The notes under the pieces were generated by a model, which worked only from the letters and a program-made list of their open reading frames with translations, did not search any database and was not told the DNA's origin. A program made the translations under genes and the position numbers. This document shows, in pieces, positions 15,335-23,031 of a DNA stretch of 64,000 bases. The number at the start of each line of letters is the position of its first letter. Positions within the stretch are counted from its first letter, which is position 1. Source of the stretch: Hyphomicrobium sp. (GTDB taxonomy: Bacteria; Pseudomonadota; Alphaproteobacteria; Rhizobiales; Hyphomicrobiaceae); assembly GCA_016793445.1 (NCBI GenBank), contig JAEUME010000005.1:124001-188000 (forward strand), in the 5' to 3' direction.

Positions 15335-16828
15335 ATGACCATGCCGCAAGAGCCAAAACCCAAGCGGAGAGTTCGTTTTTCTTCGCCGACCCAAAGCGTC
15401 ATGGCCGGCGCGGCAGTCCTCTTGCCTAGCCTGACGCTGGTGCCGCTCGGAGGGCTGTATCTTTGGGAGCATGGGCTGCTGTTGTGGTGGGCGTTAGGAG
15501 CGCTCGGCGCGGCTGCGGGGATCACGGCCGGGCTTCACTATGCACTCTCGCGGTCGCCGCCCTCGCCTGAGGCGCCGCCACGCGACACTCAGGCGGAAGG
15601 CGATGTCCACTGGACCAAGGCTGAGGCCGAAGCCTGGAAGGACGTATTGGCGATCGCCGCGCGTGTCGAAGTCGACAAGATGTCGAATGCCGACTACTTC
15701 CTCGCTCTGGGACAGCAGACGCTCGATAGCGTCGCCAAGCGCTTGCATGGCGAAAAGCCGGATGCGTTGTGGCGGTTCACTCTACCTGAGGCGCTCGCCA
15801 TCGTGGAGCGCGTGTCGCGCCGGCTTGGCAAATTCGTCGTGACTTCCGTACCCTTTGGCGACCGGCTGACGGTTGCGCAGGTGCTGGCCGCCTACAGGTG
15901 GCGTGGTGCTATGGACGTCGCTGAGCGCGCCTACGATATCTGGCGGATCTTGCGCATCGTCAATCCGGCGACGGCCGTTACCAATGAAGCTCGGGAGCGA
16001 CTCTCGCGTGCCGTCTACAATTACGGCAAGGAGCATGTTTCCCGCCGCATCGCGGAGGCGTTTGTCGAGGAGATCGGGCGGGCAGCGATCGATCTGTACG
16101 GCGGCCGGCTCAAGGTGGCGGAGCGTCTCAAGGCGGGCACGGGCGAAGAACAGGAACTCGCCAATGACATGCTCGGATACCTCAAGACGCAGCGCATGGT
16201 TCTACGCCTTGTCGTTGGGGGCGGCAGCAGAAGCGACCGGCTTGCTGTTGCTTCCCTGTTGGCGGGTGTCCTCGACCAGAAGCGGATCTCTCAATCCGCC
16301 GCGCCCCAAACGGCAATTACGGTCGTCGGAGAACCCACAGCGCTTTCATCGCAAGCCTCCGATGCCAGCTCTGCGGTCAAGGAGCTCGACGGCGCCGATA
16401 TCGTTGTGTGGGTCGCATCAATGCTGGATCTTGAGGCGGACACTTTCGTCCTCCGGACATTTAAGACTGCGCTCGAGGCATCGTCAGCGGACGAAATTCC
16501 GCCCCTTCTGGTGCCTGTTTTCATTGGCGGCGCCACAAACGAGGCGAGATCCCTAGAAGCGGAACCGATCGCGCGCGCATTGTCGGCGGCGCTGGACGTC
16601 CCGTTCATCGGAACCGTTAACGTCGATCAGATCGACGTCGCTCCACCCGATGTCCTTGCCCCCGTCGCCAACGTCATCGCGGACAAGCTGGAGCAGGCGC
16701 GCAGGGTCAGTACACTGCGCCGGATCTCAGAGGCGAAGAGGTCGGGCAGCTGGCGCAACACGGCCCGCCAGGCTTGGCGTGCGGCCGGTTCTCTGACACG
16801 CGCCGTTACGCGGCGGCCGCGACGCTGA
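15335..16828 (+). CDS. Membrane-anchored GTPase-family protein with degenerate nucleotide site
   Basis: A 497-residue protein. Two hydrophobic segments (about 22-72) anchor it. A conserved central helical region (about 90-255) includes WRFTLPEALAIVERVSRRLG, VAQVLAAYRWRGAMDVAERA and RAAIDLYGGRL. In related proteins this region precedes a C-terminal GTPase domain. Here the expected P-loop reads VVGGGSRSDRLAVASLL (about 293-309) and lacks the GKS/T signature. The later switch and NKxD-like positions are also not recognisable (VVGEPTAL, PVFIGGATN). I infer a pseudo-GTPase. It sits between two EcfG-controlled genes, which suggests a stress or envelope role. Confidence 0.75.
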   Translation: MTMPQEPKPKRRVRFSSPTQSVMAGAAVLLPSLTLVPLGGLYLWEHGLLLWWALGALGAAAGITAGLHYALSRSPPSPEAPPRDTQAEGDVHWTKAEAEAWKDVLAIAARVEVDKMSNADYFLALGQQTLDSVAKRLHGEKPDALWRFTLPEALAIVERVSRRLGKFVVTSVPFGDRLTVAQVLAAYRWRGAMDVAERAYDIWRILRIVNPATAVTNEARERLSRAVYNYGKEHVSRRIAEAFVEEIGRAAIDLYGGRLKVAERLKAGTGEEQELANDMLGYLKTQRMVLRLVVGGGSRSDRLAVASLLAGVLDQKRISQSAAPQTAITVVGEPTALSSQASDASSAVKELDGADIVVWVASMLDLEADTFVLRTFKTALEASSADEIPPLLVPVFIGGATNEARSLEAEPIARALSAALDVPFIGTVNVDQIDVAPPDVLAPVANVIADKLEQARRVSTLRRISEAKRSGSWRNTARQAWRAAGSLTRAVTRRPRR

Positions 16829-16855
16829 CAACCACCCCGATTCGCCCGTGTCTGT

Positions 16856-16881
16856 GGAACCTTGAGCGAGATCTCCACGTT
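16856..16881 (+). promoter_or_regulatory. EcfG-type promoter of the DUF883 gene
   Basis: GGAAC (16856-16860), 17-bp spacer, CGTT (16878-16881), 63 bp upstream of the ATG at 16945. An exact consensus match. Confidence 0.85.
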
Positions 16882-16944
16882 TCAAGCGTGTAGGTGCCTG
16901 TAGCCGCGGGCCCGTCTCAAACCAAATTGCTTCAGGAGATAATC

Positions 16945-17262
16945 ATGGCTTCTTCGGCATCTAACACCTCGGATCTGCGCCGCGACGTTCAGCAAGGTGC
17001 GCGCGAAGCTGCCAACGACTTGGCAGGAAAGGCCGCTGATCTGGCTGACAAGGCGACCAAGCAGCTTGATAGCGCCATCGAAAGCGCCGAAACAGCTGTG
17101 CGCGATATTGCAGGCCAAGGCCGCGAAGCGAGCGAGCGTATCAATGCTGTCGCAGGCAATCTGAAGACAGCCGTCGACAAATCCGTAAAGGACCAGCCGT
17201 TGACCACGCTCGCAATGGCGGCGGCGTTTGGATTTGTTATCGGCGCGCTCTGGAAAAGCTGA
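16945..17262 (+). CDS. DUF883 (ElaB/YqjD-like) membrane-anchored helical protein
   Basis: A 105-residue protein. A long Ala/Lys/Asp/Glu-rich amphipathic helix (about 10-80, with AGKAADLADKATKQLDSA) is followed by a C-terminal hydrophobic tail (TTLAMAAAFGFVIGALWK), the layout of ElaB/YqjD/YgaM proteins, which tether to the inner membrane and can bind ribosomes. The start at 16945 is chosen because CAGGAGA precedes it. An exact EcfG promoter lies upstream. The next gene begins 47 bp downstream in the same direction and probably shares the transcript. Confidence 0.9.
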   Translation: MASSASNTSDLRRDVQQGAREAANDLAGKAADLADKATKQLDSAIESAETAVRDIAGQGREASERINAVAGNLKTAVDKSVKDQPLTTLAMAAAFGFVIGALWKS

Positions 17263-17309
17263 CACAGGCTGGCAGTCAACGCACAGCCATAACTCAGGGG
17301 TCGCCGCCT

Positions 17310-17852
17310 ATGCTTTTCCAGTCCGTCATACGCCGTGCCGAAGCCGCGATCGAGAACGTGCTCGATCAAGCTTTGGCCCGCGCTCTGGTGGCACTTCCAC
17401 TCCTCGTGGCGGCCGGATTTGGCACCGCGGCTTTATCCACCTACGTTAATGCTCAATATGGCGTGCAAGCCGGTCAACTGATCATGGCCGGTGCATTTGC
17501 TGGCTTAGGTTTGGTAGCGATGCTCTACGTCAGTATTGTCGGGCCAGGAACACCGGAATCTGGTGAGGCCGCGACAGCATCAGGTACCTCGGAGCCGGCG
17601 GAAGGCAGCCAATCAGACGGTAGCGCGGCGGTGCGCGCCTTGGGCGATGCCGAGCGGGAACTCGTGACAACCTTGTTAGTCAGCGCAGCCCCTGTGGCGT
17701 TGCCGGGTATCATGCGCACGCTGATCCGAAACCTGCCGCTGGTCCTTTTGATCCTGGTCGTGGCTTTCATTCTCAGCCGGGCAGCTGCCGGCGAACCGAA
17801 CACAGAAAATAGAGAGGAACGCCATGAGGACGAGGCAACGGCGATACCGTAA
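17310..17852 (+). CDS. Stress-island membrane protein of unknown function
   Basis: A 180-residue protein with two membrane segments in the first half (VALPLLVAAGFGTAALSTY and LIMAGAFAGLGLVAMLY), a polar acidic linker (about 78-120), and one C-terminal helix (LPLVLLILVVAFILSRAA) followed by a charged tail. The pairing with a DUF883 protein 47 bp upstream resembles the yqjD-yqjE arrangement of enterobacteria, where the partner is also a small membrane protein. Sequence similarity to YqjE is not obvious by eye. It is likely co-transcribed from the EcfG promoter at 16856. Confidence 0.75.
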   Translation: MLFQSVIRRAEAAIENVLDQALARALVALPLLVAAGFGTAALSTYVNAQYGVQAGQLIMAGAFAGLGLVAMLYVSIVGPGTPESGEAATASGTSEPAEGSQSDGSAAVRALGDAERELVTTLLVSAAPVALPGIMRTLIRNLPLVLLILVVAFILSRAAAGEPNTENREERHEDEATAIP

Positions 17853-17904
17853 AAGTTAATGCATCCAATACGTTGTGGTCATGACTGATTTTCGGCCTAA
17901 TAAT

Positions 17905-17930
17905 GGAACTCCGCTGGCACCTGACGTGTT
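17905..17930 (+). promoter_or_regulatory. EcfG-type promoter of nepR-ecfG
   Basis: GGAAC (17905-17909), 17-bp spacer, TGTT (17927-17930), one base off the CGTT consensus. It lies 84 bp upstream of nepR and fits the known autoregulation of this operon in alphaproteobacteria. Confidence 0.7.
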
Positions 17931-18013
17931 ATCGAAAGCTGGCGGCTTTCAGAAAGCGCCTGCTGGGTGGGGGAACTGCCCGCTGCGGTTGAGATAAGAG
18001 GGTACGTTCCGAG

Positions 18014-18214
18014 ATGTCAGAGAATGAAAACAGCAAGCATTTGGCGGCGGCACGGCAACCAATGACATCAGAAAGAGTTGAGCCGCCATCTGAACTCGGG
18101 CGGGAGATCGCCAAACAGCTTCGAGCTCTTTACAGCCAGCAGGTGTCAGAGCCGCTTCCTGACAAATTCGTAAATCTTCTTGAGCAACTGGCGAAGTCTG
18201 AACGCAAGGGCTAG
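18014..18214 (+). CDS. nepR: Anti-sigma factor NepR
   Basis: A 66-residue anti-sigma factor of the general stress response. The conserved NepR segment is EIAKQLRALYSQQVSEPLPD followed by KFVNLLEQLAK (about 35-63): two short helices that clamp either EcfG or the sigma-like domain of PhyR. It lies 3 bp upstream of the sigma factor gene, the classical order, so the two are co-translated in similar amounts. Without stress NepR holds EcfG inactive; phosphorylated PhyR captures NepR. Confidence 0.93.
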   Translation: MSENENSKHLAAARQPMTSERVEPPSELGREIAKQLRALYSQQVSEPLPDKFVNLLEQLAKSERKG

Positions 18215-18217
18215 TGG

Positions 18218-18769
18218 ATGAGTGGTCAATTCCAAGACGATTTGGCAGCGCTCGTCCCTAATCTGCGGGCGTTTGCGAAGTCCCTCTCGGGTAACGCTGA
18301 TTACGCGGACGATCTCGTTCAGGAAACGCTGATCAAAGCTTGGAAAAATCGTAACACCTTTGCAGAGGGTTCCAACCTCAAGGCTTGGTTGTTTACGATT
18401 CTGCGAAACACATTCCTGTCCGACCGGCGTAAGCGCAAGTTTGAGGTGGAAGATCCTGATGGCATCCTTTCGGCCAAGCTCTCCACGCACGGCGAGCAGA
18501 GCGGGCATATGGATTTTCTGGACTTTGCCCAAGCCTTCGGAAAGCTGCCCGACGACCAGCGCGAGGCGCTGATCCTCATTGGCGCGGAAGGATTTTCTTA
18601 TGAAGAGGCCGCTCTCATGTGCGGTTGCGCGGTAGGGACTATTAAGAGCCGGGTCAACCGCGCCCGCAACAAGCTCGTTGAAATGTTGGACATGAAGGAG
18701 CAAGGCGTCGCCGAAGATGACGAAAGCCAGCCCCCTTCGTCTCCCCGTCCGCTTACAACGATATTTTGA
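18218..18769 (+). CDS. ecfG: General stress sigma factor EcfG (ECF15)
   Basis: A 183-residue ECF sigma factor. Region 2 covers about 10-80 (ADYADDLVQETLIKAWKNRN) and region 4 about 105-160 (DQREALILIGAEGFSYEEAA, then GTIKSRVNRARNKL). This matches the EcfG/SigT group. It directs RNA polymerase to GGAAC-N16/17-CGTT promoters. Four such sites upstream of neighbours, plus a near match in front of its own operon, strongly support the call. The linked nepR and phyR genes complete the partner-switch module. Confidence 0.95.
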   Translation: MSGQFQDDLAALVPNLRAFAKSLSGNADYADDLVQETLIKAWKNRNTFAEGSNLKAWLFTILRNTFLSDRRKRKFEVEDPDGILSAKLSTHGEQSGHMDFLDFAQAFGKLPDDQREALILIGAEGFSYEEAALMCGCAVGTIKSRVNRARNKLVEMLDMKEQGVAEDDESQPPSSPRPLTTIF

Positions 18770-18787
18770 GCGCATGTGGAACGTCGT

Positions 18788-18812
18788 GGAACCAAATTCC
18801 ATGCAGCGCGTT
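18788..18812 (+). promoter_or_regulatory. EcfG-type promoter of phyR
   Basis: GGAAC (18788-18792), 16-bp spacer, CGTT (18809-18812), 89 bp upstream of phyR. It is an exact consensus match and sits in the short gap after ecfG, so phyR is probably both read through from nepR-ecfG and induced separately. Confidence 0.85.
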
Positions 18813-18900
18813 GCCCTGCGGGGCTTGATGACTGGCGGAGATCAAACCGCGATTGTGAAGACATGTCCCATGGGAACGTCACGCTAACAAACGGGGTGTA

Positions 18901-19722
18901 ATGCAGATGAACGAGTCGATTGCCGACTTGGTGGCGCCACAGCTGCCGTATTTGCGCAGGTTTGCGCGTGCACTTACCGGATCCCAGGAACGAGGTGATG
19001 CGTATGTGGTGGCGACGCTTGAGACGTTCGTTGCCGATCCCCGAGTATTCCGGCGGGATATTCCTGCAAAAGCTGCCGTCTACCAAACGTTTCTGAACGT
19101 CTGGAACGCGATGCCTCTCAATCAGACCGCGGAAGCAACGGCTGGTGGCGGTCTTGAAGAAATCGCTCAGCGCCGGATCGAAACTTTAACGCCGTTGCCG
19201 CGCCAAGCGTTCCTTCTGGCGGCGGTGGAAGAGTTCACGACCCAGGATATGGCGATCGTTTTGGACCGCAGCGAGGATGAGGTTCGCAAATTGGTCGATG
19301 CCGCCGGCCGGGAGATCTCCGAGCAGATTGCAGCGCGCGTGCTTATCATCGAGGACGAGCCGTTGATTGCGATGGATATCGAAAGCCTCGTAGGCGATAT
19401 CGGACATGAAGTCGTTGGCATTGCGACGACGCGCGATGAGGCCGCAAAGATGGCATCAAAGACCAGGCCCGGTCTCGTGCTCGCCGACGTGCAGCTGGCT
19501 GACGGCAGTTCCGGGATCGACGCGGTAAACGACATTCTCAGAACCATCAACGTGCCTGTGATCTTCATCACCGCCTATCCCGAGCGCCTGTTGACGGGTG
19601 AGCGCGCTGAGCCGACCTTCCTCGTGACCAAACCATTCAAACCCGAAATGGTGAAGGCGATCATCAGTCAGGCGCTATTCTTCGACATGTGCGCCGGTGG
19701 GCCGCGGACGAGCGTAAACTGA
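18901..19722 (+). CDS. phyR: Stress response regulator PhyR
   Basis: A 273-residue anti-anti-sigma response regulator. The N-terminal half (about 1-140) is a sigma-like domain (LVAPQLPYLRRFARALTGSQ; later QDMAIVLDRSEDEVRKLVDA) that mimics EcfG for NepR binding. The C-terminal half is a receiver domain, with the acidic pair in IEDEPLIAMDIESL, the phospho-acceptor Asp196 in LADVQLADGSSG, and the Lys in VTKPFKPE. This domain order is diagnostic of PhyR. The next gene is a HWE kinase that overlaps none of it but starts 53 bp downstream. Confidence 0.95.
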   Translation: MQMNESIADLVAPQLPYLRRFARALTGSQERGDAYVVATLETFVADPRVFRRDIPAKAAVYQTFLNVWNAMPLNQTAEATAGGGLEEIAQRRIETLTPLPRQAFLLAAVEEFTTQDMAIVLDRSEDEVRKLVDAAGREISEQIAARVLIIEDEPLIAMDIESLVGDIGHEVVGIATTRDEAAKMASKTRPGLVLADVQLADGSSGIDAVNDILRTINVPVIFITAYPERLLTGERAEPTFLVTKPFKPEMVKAIISQALFFDMCAGGPRTSVN

Positions 19723-19775
19723 GCGGCGACGGAGGGTGCTGTAGAGAGGACGGAACCGGCGGAAGTGGAAGGAGT

Positions 19776-21983
19776 ATGGCCCAGGATACGAGCTCTCGTC
19801 CCGAGGTTGAGAGCAAAGCCCAGAATGATGATCTGGTCCATTCCCCGTTCGGTTTGCAGCTCTTGGCATTCAGCCCGTGGAGTGCGGCCCTTCTGTTTCC
19901 GGATGGCCGGATCCGGGCGATCAACGCTATCGCCCTCGACCTGTTTGGACTGCCGGATGATACCGATCTCGAAAACCTCCCGCTGACGAGTCTATGGCCG
20001 GCTGACAGCGCAGAGCTGATCAGGACGGCCATCGAACGCGCCAGCAAAGGTCTCAATGTCACCGAAACCGCCTACTGCCCATCCGGACGAGGCGTGCCTC
20101 GCTGGATAGAAGTAACATTGGCGCCGGTGAAGGACGCAACAGGCGCCGCGCCCGCTTGGCTTTTATGCAGTCTGCGAGATGCGACGCAGCTCAACACCAT
20201 GCAGGAGTCGCTAAAGGCCAGCGAACAGCGCTTCCGCGCGCTTGCGGACAATATCGCCCAGTTCGCCTGGATGGCCGACAGCACTGGGTCGATTTTCTGG
20301 TACAACAAACGCTGGTTCGATTTCACCGGGACGACAATGGCCGACATGGAGGGATGGGGTTGGCAGAGGGTTCATCATCCCGATCATGTCGAGCGCGTCG
20401 TTCAGAAGTGGAAGGTGAACCTCCGAACCGGGCAAGTGTGGGAAGATACATTCCCGCTGCGCGGGGCCAATGGCGTCTATCGTTGGTTTCTCTCGCGCGC
20501 CATGCCCATCCGCGACCATACAGACACAATCGTCCTGTGGTGTGGAACCAATACCGACATCACCGAGCAGCGCGTTGCCAGCCAAAGGCTGCGCCAAAAG
20601 GCGCGGCTGATCGAGCTGTCGCACGAGGCAATTTTCTCGTGGGATCTGGAGGGCGCCATCGTGAGCTGGAACCGTGGGTGCCAGGAACTCTACGGATACA
20701 CGCAAAGCGAGGCACTCGGGCGTATCAGCCATGAGCTCCTGCGGTCACAGCATCCGGCTTCTCTGGAAGAGATCTTATCGACGCTCAAGGAGGAAAAAGA
20801 GTGGTCCGGCGAAATTCTGCACTTGGCCAAGGACGGCACAAAGGTCTGGGTCGATAGCCGGCATGAACTGATCACGGTAGGCGGCCGGCGCCTCGTGCTC
20901 GAGACCAACCGCGATATCACCGAACGGCGCAAGGCGGATGAGGTTAGGAACCTGCTCGTTGCCGAGCTCAATCACCGGGTCAAGAACACCCTCGCCATCG
21001 TTCAATCCATCGCCGGGCAAACCGCCCGGTCGAGCGCGAGCCTTGACCAGTTCGTCGCAAGCTTCCGCGGCCGGCTCCATTCACTTGCAAACGCCCACAA
21101 CGTTTTGACGGATGCGCATTGGCATGGAGCGGATCTGCGCAATCTCGTGAACTCACAGCTTGCCGTTACGCTGGGCAGCACGGAAAACGTCTGTGTACAG
21201 GGCGATGACGTGTTCCTGTCGCCGCAAAGTGCCCTGCAGTTCACACTTATTCTGCATGAGCTGGCGGGTAACGCCGTGAAATATGGCTCCCTGTCGTGTC
21301 CGTCGGGTCGGGTGGAGATCTCATGGAAACGCATGGGCACAAAGGGCGACAAGTTGGTCTTCGTGTGGCGAGAATCCGGGGGGCCGGAGGTTTCCTCGCC
21401 GCAGAGACGTGGTTTCGGTACGCTTTTGATCGAGCGGTCCGGGGGCTTGCCGCATATGAGTACCCGTCTGAAATTCGATCCGACGGGGGTCGAATGCTAC
21501 ATCGAAGCCAATCTCGATGACGACGTCTTAAGCGAATCCGTCATGTTCAATCCCATCCGTAAGGAAGCGCCGCTGCTCATCCATCCGCGAGCAAGACACG
21601 TAACGCGGCCTGCCGGGAACCGCCGGAATATTCTGGTGATAGAGGATGAGCCACTGACCGCATTGGAAATTGAGGACACGCTGACCGAGGAAGGGTATAG
21701 GGCCATCGGTCCTTCGACGACGGTCGCCAGCGCATTGGAAGCGATTAATCGCGGTGGTGTTGACGCCGCGATCATCGATGGTGGACTGCTCGGAACATCT
21801 GCGGCGCGCGTGCGTGAAAAGCTGGACCAAGCCGGCGTGCCTTATGTATTCATCTCGGACCAATTGCTCTCGACCGAGGACATCAGTCCGAACATGAGGC
21901 TGATCCGTCGGCCGATCCGCAATGCCCAACTGATAGAGTTGTTGGCTGAACTTCTGGGACCACAGGAGTCGCGAAGCCCTTGA
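19776..21983 (+). CDS. PAS-HWE hybrid histidine kinase with C-terminal receiver (PhyK-like)
   Basis: A 735-residue cytoplasmic kinase. PAS-like domains lie near residues 20-140, 150-270 (FRALADNIAQFAWMADSTGS) and 280-400. The HWE/HisKA_2 motif ELNHRVKNTLAIVQSIAGQT has its His near residue 408, and an HATPase region follows (ILHELAGNAVKYGS). A receiver domain at about 625-735 has IEDEPLTALEIED, with the likely acceptor Asp in AAIIDGGL. No membrane helix was seen. AAGGAG precedes the ATG at 19776. Its position after phyR makes it the likely cognate PhyR kinase; the C-terminal receiver may restrain or buffer phosphate flow. Confidence 0.9.
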   Translation: MAQDTSSRPEVESKAQNDDLVHSPFGLQLLAFSPWSAALLFPDGRIRAINAIALDLFGLPDDTDLENLPLTSLWPADSAELIRTAIERASKGLNVTETAYCPSGRGVPRWIEVTLAPVKDATGAAPAWLLCSLRDATQLNTMQESLKASEQRFRALADNIAQFAWMADSTGSIFWYNKRWFDFTGTTMADMEGWGWQRVHHPDHVERVVQKWKVNLRTGQVWEDTFPLRGANGVYRWFLSRAMPIRDHTDTIVLWCGTNTDITEQRVASQRLRQKARLIELSHEAIFSWDLEGAIVSWNRGCQELYGYTQSEALGRISHELLRSQHPASLEEILSTLKEEKEWSGEILHLAKDGTKVWVDSRHELITVGGRRLVLETNRDITERRKADEVRNLLVAELNHRVKNTLAIVQSIAGQTARSSASLDQFVASFRGRLHSLANAHNVLTDAHWHGADLRNLVNSQLAVTLGSTENVCVQGDDVFLSPQSALQFTLILHELAGNAVKYGSLSCPSGRVEISWKRMGTKGDKLVFVWRESGGPEVSSPQRRGFGTLLIERSGGLPHMSTRLKFDPTGVECYIEANLDDDVLSESVMFNPIRKEAPLLIHPRARHVTRPAGNRRNILVIEDEPLTALEIEDTLTEEGYRAIGPSTTVASALEAINRGGVDAAIIDGGLLGTSAARVREKLDQAGVPYVFISDQLLSTEDISPNMRLIRRPIRNAQLIELLAELLGPQESRSP

Positions 21984-22016
21984 GGCTGGTCCTCAGCACG
22001 GCTTGAGCAAATAATC

Positions 22017-23027
22017 ATGAGTCACCCAAAAGAGTGGATGAGCGTCAGGCCGGAGGGCCTTTATTGCAGCGCCGGCGATTTCTACGTCGATCCGGTACGT
22101 GCCGTGGCGCGGGCCGTTATCACGCACGGGCATTCCGACCACGCCCGGCCAGGCCACGGGGAGGTCATTGCAACCGCGGAAACGCTTGCAATCATGGGCG
22201 TTCGATATGGCAGCGGGTTTTGCGATCGGCGCACGCCGCTCGACTATGGCGGCGTCATGGACATGGGGCCTGCGAAGCTTTCGTTCGCGCCCGCCGGGCA
22301 TATCCTGGGGAGCGCGCAGGCCATCATCGCCCATGATGGCGGGCGAATTGTCGTGTCGGGAGACTACAAGCGCCGGCCCGATCCGACGGCACGGGCGTTT
22401 GAGGCCGTCGCATGCGATGTGTTTGTTACCGAGGCGACGTTTGCTTTGCCCGTATTCCGCCAACCATCGGTCGATGCGGAGCTTATCAAGTTGCTGACCT
22501 CGTTGGCGCTGTTCAAGGACCGCTGCCATCTGGTCGGAGTGTATTCTTTGGGTAAGTGCCAGCGCGTGATGATGGAGCTGCGCCGACTTGGCTACGTCAA
22601 GCCATTCTTTGTTCACGGCGCATTGATCAAGATGTGCGAACTCTATGAGACTCTGGGCTACAGGCTTGGCGAGATCGTGCCTGTGGCATCCGTGGAGAAG
22701 GCGTCGCTGGCTGGCGAAATCGTTCTTGCGCCGCCATCAGCGCTGAGCGACCGCTGGTCTCGCAATCTTCCGAACGTGCTGACCGTAATGGCTTCGGGCT
22801 GGATGCAGATCAGAGCCCGCGCACGCCAGCGCATGGTCGAGTTGCCGCTCGTGATTTCCGATCATGCTGACTGGGACGAATTGATAGCCACTCTGAAAGA
22901 CGTTGGCGCGCCGGAAGTCTGGATCACACACGGGCGTGAGGACGCTTTGACCTATATAGCCGCAAAGCTCGGCTACAGGGCGCGGGCCCTTTCGCTCTTG
23001 GGCTTTGAGGAAGAGGACGGAGAGTGA
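22017..23027 (+). CDS. Ligase-associated DNA exonuclease (metallo-beta-lactamase fold)
   Basis: A 336-residue enzyme of the beta-CASP/metallo-beta-lactamase group found beside ATP-dependent DNA ligases. The metal motif is THGHSDHARPGH (about residues 39-50), with further ligands in GDYKRRPDP and ISDHADWDEL. It probably trims DNA ends before sealing. It begins 33 bp after the HWE kinase, and the ligase gene begins 4 bp after its stop, so the three are likely one transcript. In many bacteria this pair also includes an Lhr-type helicase and a phosphoesterase; neither is present here. Confidence 0.92.
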   Translation: MSHPKEWMSVRPEGLYCSAGDFYVDPVRAVARAVITHGHSDHARPGHGEVIATAETLAIMGVRYGSGFCDRRTPLDYGGVMDMGPAKLSFAPAGHILGSAQAIIAHDGGRIVVSGDYKRRPDPTARAFEAVACDVFVTEATFALPVFRQPSVDAELIKLLTSLALFKDRCHLVGVYSLGKCQRVMMELRRLGYVKPFFVHGALIKMCELYETLGYRLGEIVPVASVEKASLAGEIVLAPPSALSDRWSRNLPNVLTVMASGWMQIRARARQRMVELPLVISDHADWDELIATLKDVGAPEVWITHGREDALTYIAAKLGYRARALSLLGFEEEDGE

Positions 23028-23031
23028 GCGC

